In this document: positions 12,473-22,543 of the stretch, one piece after another
How positions within the stretch are numbered: the stretch's first letter is position 1
Layout of the letters: the number at the start of each line of letters is the position of its first letter
From: Dastarcus helophoroides
Lineage: Eukaryota; Arthropoda; Insecta; Coleoptera; Bothrideridae
Assembly: GCA_028583605.1 (NCBI GenBank)
Contig: CM053327.1
Span: 34,404,126 to 34,468,125 of the forward strand
Direction: 5' to 3'
DNA length: 64,000 nt
Notes under the pieces: model-generated
Told to the model about the DNA's origin: nothing
Seen by the model: the letters and a program-made list of their open reading frames with translations, nothing else
The model's database searches: none
Translations under genes and position numbers: made by a program

Positions 12473-12654
12473 AAAAAAAAACTGTAAAACCAAAAATAAA
12501 AACTTTTTTCTATACAAAATTCGAACTTCTTTCTCCCCTTAGGTTAATTGTTTAATTGGCCAAGTGCACAGTTAATTATTTATTTCATATATCCTTTGCC
12601 AACATGATGTAATAATAATAGTGCTATGTAGCTATGAGTAAGACCTGTAATAGA

Positions 12655-12760
12655 ATTAAAAAACGCGTTGTCGACAAAGAGGTTTGAATCCGTCAATTAT
12701 CAGACCTATGAAGCAAAATCTGCCGCCTTTAGCCACCAAGCTATACGAGCATTGACAAGA
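12655..12760 (-). mobile_element. possible tRNA-derived SINE head
   Basis: On the minus strand tagcttggtggctaaaggc (A-box-like) is followed about 40 bases later by ggattcaaacc (B-box-like, consensus GGTTCGAANCC). The spacing suits a pol III promoter. There is no cloverleaf with proper acceptor pairing, so it is not called a tRNA gene. The 3' limit is not clear. Confidence 0.4.
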
Positions 12761-12789
12761 ATTTTAACTACATTTAGTTAAAGAGTTTT

Positions 12790-13537
12790 CACTTCTGGCA
12801 GTCCCAGTAATTTTAATCGACTGGAAAGGGTGACGAATTGGGAATCGCCCAAGGCGAACTTCCATCAAGAGTGGTCTGGTCAAAAAGAATATTCCAAATA
12901 ACAAAACATCTGCCAATTAATTTTCTTTAAAAAATCAGCATATATTTTAATGTTGGCGATTTTATTAACTAAGAAATAATTTGAGCGCTTGAAGCAAGAA
13001 GCAAATCTGTTATTCTAATCTCATGACACGAACAAGACGTTAAAATTGTTATTTTTAAATTTTCCAAAATATAGTAATTTGGTATAAATAAAAAGGTTAC
13101 TTCCGGAAATTTTAATGGACTTGTAAACTTAATCGATAAGTTACATTAATATGAAATCAATATTTCGAGGTCACTTTTAACGAGAACTTCTTGTTCAATC
13201 TGAAGGATCATAATTTAAACATCAAGGAGGACATGGTGTAGCTATAATTCGTGGAAATAATTTTCCACGTATTACGATGAAAGGTAAGATGACATCATGA
13301 ATGATGTTGGGCTCAGTACCTTGTTTATTTGTTGATATTTTAATGACTCAATTTTTCGTAAATTGTAATAAATTTAACACATAATCCACAATTGAGGTCA
13401 AATAATTAATTGAGTCATTTTTTTGTTTAATAAATATATATTACGCCATTAATGGTGTACAGCAGAAATATTAATCTTTGGAATGACTGAAAATTTTAAT
13501 AATAATATCTAACAACCATCAACAGCTACTTTTTTTT
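12790..13537. other. no gene recognised
   Basis: Spacer between the arms of the inverted duplication. AT-rich, with no open frame over 60 codons and no transposon end that I recognise. Confidence 0.45.
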
Positions 13538-13712
13538 TTGGAACAGACTGATCCTTGCTTATATTCAAAAATTGAAATACAAATCTTGTCCCCTGACATT
13601 CAGCAATTGTCTTTTAGTAGTAGTATCCGTCTGAAGATGATAGCTTAGCTATCGAAATGCTGAGAACAACCTCTGTTGTGTTTTTTAATCTTTCTTGGTT
13701 TCAGGGAACAAG
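13538..13712 (+). mobile_element. Penelope-type terminal repeats, two ends fused
   Basis: A minus-facing tail (ggaacagactgatccttgct, cttgtcccctga) runs directly into a plus-facing core (cgtctgaagatgatagctta, gctatcgaaatgctgag) and its tail. This looks like an element whose interior has been deleted. GAAACGCG has changed to GAAATGCT. Confidence 0.7.
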
Positions 13713-13849
13713 GAGCGACTTGTTCGGAGTAGATTTGTTTTGAAAAATTTTTTTACAACTTAAACAATGAAACGAAATGAGTAAATTATTTGCGACACCA
13801 AATCCAGCGACTTGGTTGTATAGCTTACACTTACATTTTCGACTTTTTT

Positions 13850-14700
13850 CGACGTTTTAACTTAACACTACAAATTTGAACCTAAAACTTCAAACTTCCA
13901 CAAAAAAGGCCAAAAGTTCGACTTTAAATTGAATATATCTATTTTCATCACAATACTATCAATTTTTAGGCATAAATTGCAATTCAATTTCTAAATGTAT
14001 CGACTTGACGACCTAAATAATAAAATTTCTTGTAACATTTTTAAATTTAGAATTTATACTCAAAATCTAAAAAAAAATTAAAATTTATGAAAATGAAATT
14101 CGAATTTTACGAGGAAATTTAAAAAAAAGAAATTTTTACGGAAAACTTTGAAATCTATGAAAAAATTCTGAACTTTTTGAGTTTAAAAATGTTGTAGACA
14201 TGGAATTTTGATAAACTCACAAAAATTTGACTTTTATTCAAAAACTAGCTGATATATCATTCGTCTTCATTCATCATTTTGACGACTGCTACATACTTTC
14301 TTTAACTTGTTAGATTAATCGATTTTTTTAAATGACAATTTTTTGAAATTTCTGTCTTTTTAAATTTACTCTTTTTTTTAAATTTCAACCCTCACTTTAT
14401 TTGAATTTTCTTAAAAGTTTATTAGCCTCATCAAAAAGATCAGCTTTTTAAAAAACTTCACTTTTTGAATAATTCCATTTGCTTAATTTGTAGAATTTGG
14501 ACTTTTTTGAATATAACGAATTTTTCTGAATGAATGTTTCGAAAATTCCGATTTTATTTCAATATTTCGAATTTTTTCTCAACATTTCAAATTTTTTCAA
14601 AACTTAAGCTTTAATTTTTTTTCACAAATTTTATTAATCCAAAAGTTTCTACTTTTTTAAAATTTACCTTCTATCAAAATTTCGACTTTTTTGGAAAATT
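13850..14700. repeat. degenerate AT-rich filler
   Basis: Same TTTCGAAATTTTGAC-like word set as 7500-10150, here without a clear longer period. No coding potential. Confidence 0.6.
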
Positions 14701-14734
14701 TCAGCTTTTCTGATAAATTGATATACTTGGCTTG

Positions 14735-15165
14735 AGCTTGATAGCTTGGCCATCGAAACGCGTCAGAGCGACTGTTGTTGTGTCTTTTAATCTTTCCTAA
14801 AAAATTGAAATACAAATCTTGTTCCTTGAAACCAAGAAAGATTAAAAAACACAACAAAGGTTTCTCTAACGCGTTTCGATAGCCAAGCTATGACCTTCAG
14901 ACCTGAAGATGATGGCTTGAGTGTCGAAACGCGTTAGAGCAACCTTTGTTGTGCTTTTTAATCTTGATCAGATCAGAGATGTATCTCTCTGAAGATAATA
15001 GATGATCGAAAAGCATTAGAGCAGCCTTTGTTGTGTTTCTTAATCTTGATCAGATCAGAGATGTATCTCTCTGAAGATGATAGATGATCGAAAAGCGTTA
15101 GAGCAACCTTTGTTGAGTTTTTTAATCTTTCTTAGTTTCACGGGATAAGATTTATATTTCAATTT
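14735..15165 (+). mobile_element. Penelope-type repeats plus two or three 82-bp units (right duplication arm)
   Basis: The core is present in plus orientation at about 14745, 14915, 14990 and 15070. The last two are separated by an 82-bp-type unit (gatcagatcagagatgtatc, tctctgaagat...). A minus-facing copy lies at about 14800-14890. Several cores are mutated (GAAAAGC for GAAACGC). This is the short-array counterpart of 10535-12312. Confidence 0.75.
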
Positions 15166-15886
15166 TAGAAAAAAGTTAAAAAACGTTTCATAATCCAAAA
15201 CTTTGCAAAAAATATACGAAAGGAATTATGAAACACGTATACTGAAACGATTTTTAAAAATCAAGTACCAAGGGGATGAATCTGTACTCTACCAAAGAGT
15301 CCCAACTTTTTTTTTGCGTTGAGCCTCCCCGGATTATGAAAAATGCATCCACGCTCTCATTTTTTAATTGCTGTAATAAGAAAAATCTCGAAATTTGTTT
15401 CTCGGTTTCAAATATAATCACTTTCGTATATACTTTGAATAATTAATCATAAATATAATTAAAAATAATCAACAAGATTTTCGAAAATAGTTGATGTCAA
15501 AAAAAAAGATCATAATTTTTAAAAAGTCGAAATATTAAAAAATAATAATAAGGAACAATTTTGAAAAATTAATTTCAAAATCTAAATGTCAACATTGAGG
15601 AGCATACTTTCAGCAAAAATACGAATTTTTTAATGAACTAGAAAATTTTGAAGGTATCAATTCGAAAAAAACGTTATTGCAGTATTTGAATTCAAAAATT
15701 TTAGAACAAAATTGAAATTGTGCAATCAGCAAGAAAATTTTGAACAAAAAGGCCATGAATTTTTATAAAAAATAGTTAAAATTATCTAATTTGAATCAAC
15801 ATGTCGTAAAAAAAATCGATATTCTGAGAAAACACGAGATTGATACAAAAGATTTGAGTTTTAATTGAAATGTTAAAAGAAAGGGA

Positions 15887-16030
15887 CAGTATCTCTCTGA
15901 GGATGATGGCTTGACTATCGAAACGCGTTATAGCAACCTTTGTTGTGTTTTTAAATCTTTCTTGGTGTCAGGGGACAATATTTGTATTTCAATTTTTTTG
16001 ATAACCAAGAACCAATCAGTTCCACCAAAA
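15887..16030 (+). mobile_element. Penelope-type terminal repeat, duplicate of 7037-7178
   Basis: Reads gtatctctctgaggatgatg, gcttgactatcgaaacgcgt, tatagcaacctttgttgtg and the standard tail. The GAAACGCG block is intact here although it is mutated in the left-arm copy. Confidence 0.75.
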
Positions 16031-17179
16031 AAAAACTCCTGGGGCCAAGAAAATAAACAAGAAGCCAAACCACTGCGTTGGAGAACCAAGAAAGGGTGAG
16101 TCTGCAAAACATCTTCTCATTTGACCACAAGTCAGATGCATTTTCTATACTTTTAACAGACATTTATTTAACTAATAAGGATTTCATTATTTTTTTCCTC
16201 TAAGACAAGATGCATAACTTTTTTAATTTTAATTTGGTTACATTTTGTTAACTAAAACGTCGAATTTCGATATTTGAATCCTGCTTCTTTTTTTTTTCTT
16301 CGATAAACTTTATTATTTGTCTAATATTAAATTTTCTAATATATATATAACAGAAACTATTTTATGACAAAACAAGGTTACTTTTCATAATATGTATATA
16401 AAAAAAATTCTATTAACTTAATATTAACTGCAAAAAAATATTGGCTGCACAATTTGTCATACGTTAAAGTTCGAATGAGTATATATGTTTTAGTTGCAGA
16501 CAAGAGAGCGTGTTAATAAAACGTGTTAAAAAAAGACACCACTTTCCGTGCTCCTTTATACGGTAGGGCCTCATGAGGTGCACATATTACATCTGTGGTA
16601 ATCTGAGGCAATATGTGCATGTTGCATCTGTGGTCCTTTGATTTTCATCCACCTTTTCGCTAGTTTTTAGAAGTCCATGGCAAAACTGAAGTACATGAAG
16701 CAAGTTATTGAATTTATGAATAAATTAAGTTTCATTAATTTTGACTAAAAGACATTTCGTAAAGATTGAGAGTGAGAGTTGCTCAGGTCGTGACCCTATA
16801 ATAAAATGTACCATATTAATTGTATTAAAGTGTCAGGATTTCAGTTTCTCAGTCAAATAGAATACAGAGAGTTCGCATAATAAGAGATTTTAATAAGCTG
16901 TTAATAAGAGGCAATTTTAATCTTGAACATGAACTTATGTAAAGTCGTAAAGTGATTTCTCTTACCCATTGTTACTTTTTTTATAATAAAGCAAATTCGA
17001 TATCCTACTGAAGATGTTTAGGATTTTTGTTTTACATTTAAATATTTAAATTAACCTAGAAAACAATCCGTTACTAAAATAACGAAATCCTCTTTTTTTT
17101 TGTAGTATTTAATATAACAATTTTGATTACATTACGTAAAGGCCAAGTTTATCTCGGCATTCTTAATTAAAGGAAATTA

Positions 17180-17802
17180 TGTATGTACCCACTTTCTAGA
17201 GATAGCATGCAATAACCACGTAAATGAGAATGAGCGACGATCATATCGTTTAACATACACAATTCACATCCAGTCAGAAAGTCTAGACAGACGCAGCAAA
17301 TCTGGCGGAACTGTCAGTATTTTACGGCTAAATTAATCATAATTATTCGTTTCAAATAAAAATTATTACAAAATATGTTAGAATAATGTAAATTAGTTAA
17401 TGTGAATATTTATTCTAGGTTAGTTCATGTGAAAGCAAAATCAAAGAAATGCTAAAACAAAATAGTATTGTCATGTTTATACAGGTTGTCTTTGCTTGAA
17501 AAAATTAAATTTAAACTCAAAATTAATATTTAAAAATTAAATATCTGATAATTTTCCATTAAACTGACTTTGATATTGTAATTCGATTTTTGGTTTAGAA
17601 TTGGAGATTGCGCTTTTTCGAGGAAAGTTTTAATTTACAGGTTTTTTTTTTCAAAGTTTTAACTTTAATCTCTGATGAAAGTATTAAAAATCGAATGAGT
17701 AAATTAGGAAACTTTATAAAAAGCTAAAATTTAGACAAAATCACAAATTTAGGTATAATTATTATTTTGTCTAGAGTGGTGTCAATCCGTCATTTAATAA
17801 AC
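17180..17802. other. no gene recognised
   Basis: Non-coding AT-rich sequence between the inverted duplication and the Penelope-like element. Confidence 0.45.
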
Positions 17803-17911
17803 TAGTACTATATTTTTGATGCAACGGACTGGTCCTTGGTTATCTTCAAAAATTGAAACACAGAACTTGTCCCCTGAAACCAAGAAAAATTAAAAAACAC
17901 AACAAAGGTTG

Positions 17912-17952
17912 CTCTAGCGCGTTTCGACAGCCAAGCTGTCATCTTCAGAGAG
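17912..17952 (-). ncRNA. hammerhead-ribozyme-like core, left terminal repeat
   Basis: On the minus strand: CTCT, CTGAAGA, T, GACAGC-TTG-GCTGTC, GAAACGCG, then CTAGAG. Stem II is fully paired but uses GACAGC/GCTGTC where other copies use GATAGC/GCTATC, so both sides of a pair changed together. Helix III ACGCG(C) has lost its last U:A partner. Confidence 0.55.
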
Positions 17953-18066
17953 AAACTAACATCTAATCTTAAAATTAACCCTTATATTCTAAGAATATTC
18001 ACTTCGTGCGTGATCGGCAGCACCCGAACGCGCATCCAATCATACACGTCGTTGTGTCACAATTTC

Positions 18067-18747
18067 TTATCTATCAACCTTAACTATTTTTAACAGAGAT
18101 GAATGGCCTAAAGGTCCAGCGCAACCATTCATAAGGTTGTTTCCAGCCTTATGGATGGCTAAGCTCTCACATGCATTTAACATATAATTCTTATTAACTA
18201 CTCTTAACAATTTAATATTATTATCTATCCTATGATCTAATTCAAAAGCATGTCGAGCCACACTTGACTTCTCAGTTCTTCCGTACCTCAAATGAGCCAA
18301 ATGTTCTTTGAGTCGGATTTTAAGAGATCGTCTAGTTTGTCCGACATACTTTTGAGGACAATCCCTACATGAAATTTGGTAAATACCAGACTTATCTGTT
18401 TGCTCTACTTTATCCTTTAAACTACCCAAAAGCGAATTTAATTTTCCATTAGAAGTATAAATAACCCGAAAACCCTGATTTCGTAAAATTCCACCCAAAC
18501 CCTGCGTGAGCGAGGGTTCAAATGGAAGTGAGACGAATTTAAAGTTTTTGTTTTCATCAGCTCGGAAAGTTGTAGTATTCACCAATTCACATTTAAATTT
18601 TTTCTTATTAATAATTTTATAAATAATATTTGGATCGAATCCATTAACTTCAGCTATATGTTTTATTGTCTTCAACTCCTTTCTGAATCTTTCCCTACTA
18701 AGAGGAAGACTCAGAAGGCGATGGGCAAGGAAGTTGAAGCTTGCCAT
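18067..18747 (-). pseudogene. Penelope-like polyprotein remnant: linker plus GIY-YIG endonuclease
   Basis: 226 codons from the first ATG; the frame stays open upstream to about 18780 (SNHCIQHKM before the Met). Residues 1-115 resemble the region after the reverse transcriptase of Penelope-like proteins (FLAHRLLSLPLS near the start, LPFEPSL in the middle). Residues about 121-180 are the nuclease: GIYQISC, CPQKYVGQT and RSLKIRLKEH give the GIY...YVG signature and the conserved arginine. The RXHHL-like and palm motifs of the reverse transcriptase are absent, so the protein cannot copy itself. A full-length relative would supply that activity in trans. Whether the nuclease part is still made is unknown. 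Confidence 0.85.
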
Positions 18748-18787
18748 TTTGTGCTGTATGCAATGGTTAGAATCGGTTCCGAAGTTT

Positions 18788-18828
18788 CTCTCTGAAGATG
18801 ACAGCTTGGGTGTCGAAACGCGTTAGAG
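18788..18828 (+). ncRNA. hammerhead-ribozyme-like core, right terminal repeat
   Basis: CTCT (18788-18791), CTGAAGA, T, GACA...TGTC, GAAACGCG, TTAGAG (to 18828). CTCT pairs with AGAG as helix I, and ACGCGT is self-complementary (helix III of a dimer). GACA/TGTC matches the compensatory version of stem II seen in the left repeat. One extra T follows the CUGAAGA box. Confidence 0.6.
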
Positions 18829-20395
18829 CAACCTTTGTTGTGTTTTTTAATTTTTCTTGGTTTCAGGGGACAAGTTCTGTGTTTCAATTTTAGTACTATA
18901 TTGTCAAGATTTTGTATATTTAGTTTAGTTTGTTCACCTTAAATACCCACAGGTCCTTCTAGAGATTAAAATTTTGATTTGAAACCAAAATTTATCAATA
19001 ATATTTCATTTTTCCGTCATAATTTTATTGTCATACCTGATAAGTTGTATCTAATTGCTATGGATTCTTAGAACTGATCAGACGTTTCGTTTGAAACTAA
19101 ATAGAATATTGTTGATGCCTTTGGTGGTCAAAATTTCAACGAAAAGGGAAAGTTCATCAGTAATATTTTTCTATTATAATTTTGTCTTCATGTGGTATAT
19201 CACCTCCATGATCTTACATATTCTGGTACAGAATCCATCCTAATTATCATTTGGTGGTAAACATTTTGGTAAAAAAGGATAGTTAATCAGTAATATTTTC
19301 TTTTTTCACTATAATTTTGCCTTCATTTTTCTAACTTGGGTTTTATCGAATGTTTATGACAGGACATAGACCTTAGAAACTATTCAAAAGCTTCATTTGA
19401 AACTGATTAGCACAATCTTACGTATTTGGGTACAATCTTTTCTTTACTACGTACAATGGATCCATCTGGTGGCGATCAAAATTTCAATGAAAAACGAAAG
19501 TTCATCAGTAATATTTTGTTTTTCCATCATAATGTTGCCTTTATGTGGCTTTTTTTTACTAGGTCTTCGGATACAATCAATCCATCCTAATAATCATTTG
19601 GTGGTCAAAATTTCAATGGAAAAGAAAGTTCATCAGTAATATTTTCTTTTTCCACTATAATTTTGTTTTCCTGTGGTACACTTTTCTTACTAGATATTCG
19701 GGTACAATCGATCCATCTTAATAATCATTTAGTGGTCAAAATTTCAATGGAAAACGAAAGTTCATCAGTAATATTTTCTTTTTCCACTATAATTTTGTCT
19801 TCATGTGATACACTTTTCTTACTAGATATTCGGATACTATCGATCCATCTTAATAATCATTTGGTGGTCAAAATTTCAATGGAAAACGAAAGTTCATCAG
19901 TAATATTTTCTTTTTCCACTATAATCTTGTCTTCCTGTGGTACACTTTTCTTACTAGATATTCGGGTACAATCGATCCATCTTAATAACCATTTGGTGGT
20001 CAAAATTTCAATGGAAAACGAAAGTTCATCAGTAATATTTTCTTTTTCCACTATAATTTGGTCTTCCTGTGATACACTTTTTTTACTAGATATTCGGGTA
20101 CAATCGATCCATCTTAATAATCATTTGGTGGTCAAAATTTCAATGGAAAACGAAAGTTCATCAGTAATATTTTCTTTTTCCACTATAATTTTGTCTTCAT
20201 GTGATACACTTTCCTTACTAGATATTCGGATACTATCGATCCATCTTAATAATCATTTGGTGGTCAAAATGTTAATGAAAAATTATAGTTTATCAGTAAT
20301 TATTATCAGTAATAGTTGCTTTTTTCACCACAATTTCATCTTCATATGATTTCTCTAAATTGCGCCTTATTAAATGGTTATGTTGGATACCCTAG

Positions 20396-20726
20396 TACAG
20401 AGGTGGGCAGTAGCCGGCTTGCGACGATGTCGAATCCAGCCCACCGCATAAATGCAGAAATATAGCCTTCATAATTTTATGTATTTGGATACGGTTTAAA
20501 AAAAGTTGAATTTTAAAAACATAGGTCGACTTTCAAGAACATAATTAAAATGTTCAAAAAATAGGAAAAAAACTCCAAAAAAGATGAATTTTGTTGTAAA
20601 AATCAGAACTTCTAAACAATACAAAGGATGGGCATTTTTTACCAACAATTTTTGATAGAGCCGGGTCATAATACAAAAGTTTTATTTAGTAAAATTTCAC
20701 AAAAAAAGTTGCCCCCTCCAGCTTTA
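20396..20726. mobile_element. unassigned insert in the satellite, hAT-like left end
   Basis: Begins tacagaggtgggcagtagcc; CAGAGGTGGGCA is typical of hAT ends. It interrupts the satellite, which resumes at about 20727 (gcttcatttgaaact). I could not find a matching inverted end on the right, so it may be a truncated element. Confidence 0.4.
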
Positions 20727-20809
20727 AAAACTAATCAGAAGCTTCATTTGAAACTAAACATATCGCGATCGTAAACTCACGTATTCGGGTATAATTGTTC
20801 CATCTTAAT

Positions 20810-21961
20810 AATGATTTGGTACAGAATTCTGTTCTCCGTTTGCGAGCAGGAGGAATGTGGAATACGGTAGGTAAAATGGTGGGTCGCCATGGTTGGAGCA
20901 CTCCAAAAGCCACCTATTCTGGGTGCGATGGACCATCTACCGGTGAAATATAACTTCACAAAATTCTACCGTATAAAAATGGATGAACTACAATGAAGGA
21001 TACCAGACGTAAGTATATATACGGATGGATCGAAAACAAATACGGGCACTGGAACAGGAATCATCTCGGAAAACCTGAACCTAAATGTAAGTATTAAGTT
21101 AGATAAATACTCAACAATCTTCCAAGCGGAGTTATTGGGAATTTTATAGAGCGCCAAACAAATGACGCAACTGAACATTACAGGAAAATATATCCGAATA
21201 AAGACGAAGAGCCAGGCAGCACTTAAGGTCCTGAGGAATGTGAAAACAAACTCAGTGCTGGTATGGAACTACCATCTAGCTTTAGAACGTCCATCACAAG
21301 AAAATGCAATTGATCTAATATGGATCAAAGGACATTCTGGGAAAGAGGGAAACGAACGCGCTGACAAACTGGCGAGGAAGGGTTCGGAGGGACAATTCGT
21401 TACACTAGAACCAACTCTTCCTTTGGCGAGATCAACCGTAAGATCCCTACTTAACGAAGAAATTTATCGCAAACACAAAACCATATGGGCATCAATAACA
21501 ACATGCCGACAAACTCATGCATTCATTAGAATGCCGTGCGGGGAAAGGGCAAGATTATGCCTACATTTCTCAAGGAATAATCTCAGGAAACTTGTAGGGT
21601 TTTGGACAGGTCAATGTCGATTAAATAAACACCTCCACAGAATAAGAATTATAAACGACCCGAGTTGTAAAAGGTGTTTAGAAGAAGATGAGAGTGTCGA
21701 GCACGTGATGTATCACTGCCCGGCACTAGCATCAATCATAGGATCCACGCTGGGGGACTTCTGGCCTAGGGTGGCCAGTTTGAGAGAGGCGCATTCAAGG
21801 TACGTCTTCAGTTTCTCAACAAGGTTGGGCGGCTGAAGAATGACCAAGGACATTTCAATCACGGGGATAGTACAATGGGCCCGGAAAGGGTGTCCTAAGT
21901 GCTGGCCTAAACTTTAGGCAACCCCCAACGAAACCAGAATCCAGATCCAGAATGATTTGGT
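20810..21961 (+). mobile_element. 5'-truncated non-LTR retrotransposon with 11-bp target duplication
   Basis: The direct repeat aatgatttggt lies at 20810-20820 and 21951-21961; the element is 20821-21950. Only the 3' part of ORF2 (RNase H and tail) plus about 110 bp of 3' UTR remain, the pattern left by abortive reverse transcription. The target is the 132-bp satellite. Confidence 0.85.
21009..21836 (+). pseudogene. retrotransposon RNase H and C-terminal domain, one internal stop
   Basis: The frame opens with YTDGSK (first RNase H aspartate), continues through FQAELLGIL, hits a TAG at 21147-21149, and stays open in the same frame to 21836. Downstream are IDLIWIKGHSGKEGNERAD (third and fourth acidic and histidine positions) and a zinc-knuckle-like CKRCLEEDESVEHVMYHC. 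This order, RNase H followed by a C-x2-C...H-x4-C knuckle, is known from jockey/R1-type LINE ORF2 proteins. The upstream reverse transcriptase is missing. Non-functional. Confidence 0.9.
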
Positions 21962-22543
21962 GATCAATGAAAAACCAAAGTTCATCAGTAATATTTTCTT
22001 TTTCCACTATAATTTTGTCTTCATGAAGTACATTTTTCTTATTACGTATTCGGGTGCAATCTTGATAATCATTTGGTGGTCAAAATTTCAAAACAAAATG
22101 GAAGTTCATCAGTAATATTTTCTTTTTTTTCTATAATTTTGTCTTCATGTGGCTTAGTTTTCTTACTAGGTCTTGGGGACAATCACTCCATCTGGTAGTG
22201 GTCAAAATTTTAATGAAAAACGAAAGTTTATCAGTAATATTTTCTTTTTCCACTATAATTTTGTCTTCATGGCTTATTACGTATTCGGGTGCTATCGATT
22301 CATCTTAATAATCATTTGGTGGTCAAAATTTTAAAACAAAATGGAAGTTCATCAATAATACTTTCTTTTTTCTGTATAATTTTGTCTTCATGTGGTTTAG
22401 TTTTCTTACTACGTCTTCGGGTACAATCACTCCATCTGGTGGTGGTCAAAATTTTAATGAAAAAGGAAAGTTCATCTGTAATATCCTCTTTTTCTATCAT
22501 AATTTTATCTTCATGAAGCACACTTTTTTAAGCTGTACCTTAT

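Larger units (their letters stand above)
5622..12480 (+). repeat. left arm of a large inverted duplication
   Basis: Sequence from tttcctttaattaagaatgc (5622) onward reappears in reverse complement from 17176 down to about 14735. Matched pairs include 5640-6550 with 16270-17160, 7020-7510 with 15590-16060 and 10193-10560 with 15150-15500. The filler at about 7510-10150 has no counterpart in the right arm. The 82-bp array is 21 units long here and only two or three units in the right arm. Divergence by eye is roughly 10-15 percent, so this is not a recent assembly artefact. Confidence 0.8.
14735..17176 (-). repeat. right arm of the large inverted duplication
   Basis: Reverse complement of the left arm beginning at 5622 (see that entry). 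It lacks the foldback insertion present at 6565-6810 and lacks the filler of 7510-10150. It ends at ggcattcttaattaaaggaa (about 17157-17176). Confidence 0.8.
17803..18902 (-). mobile_element. short Penelope-like element with inverted terminal repeats and 12-bp target duplication
   Basis: The direct repeat tagtactatatt flanks the element (17803-17814 and 18891-18902), leaving a 1076-bp element at 17815-18890. The ends are inverted copies of the same terminal repeat: tail, hammerhead-like core at 17912-17952 on minus, and core plus tail at 18788-18890 on plus. Between them lies one minus-strand ORF ending in a GIY-YIG endonuclease. Penelope-like elements are known for a reverse transcriptase joined to GIY-YIG and for hammerhead motifs in their terminal repeats. 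Here the reverse transcriptase catalytic part is absent. This is the reference copy for identifying the other fragments in the window. Confidence 0.85.

Noticed and set aside
12655..12760. tRNA gene
   Set aside because: A- and B-box-like words only; acceptor and anticodon stems do not pair. Kept as a possible SINE.
19663..20349. 228-codon open frame with a perfect 44-residue repeat
   Set aside because: It is the 132-bp satellite read in frame; 132 is divisible by three, so the frame stays open by arithmetic. The opposite strand gives a similar frame and there is no start context or domain.
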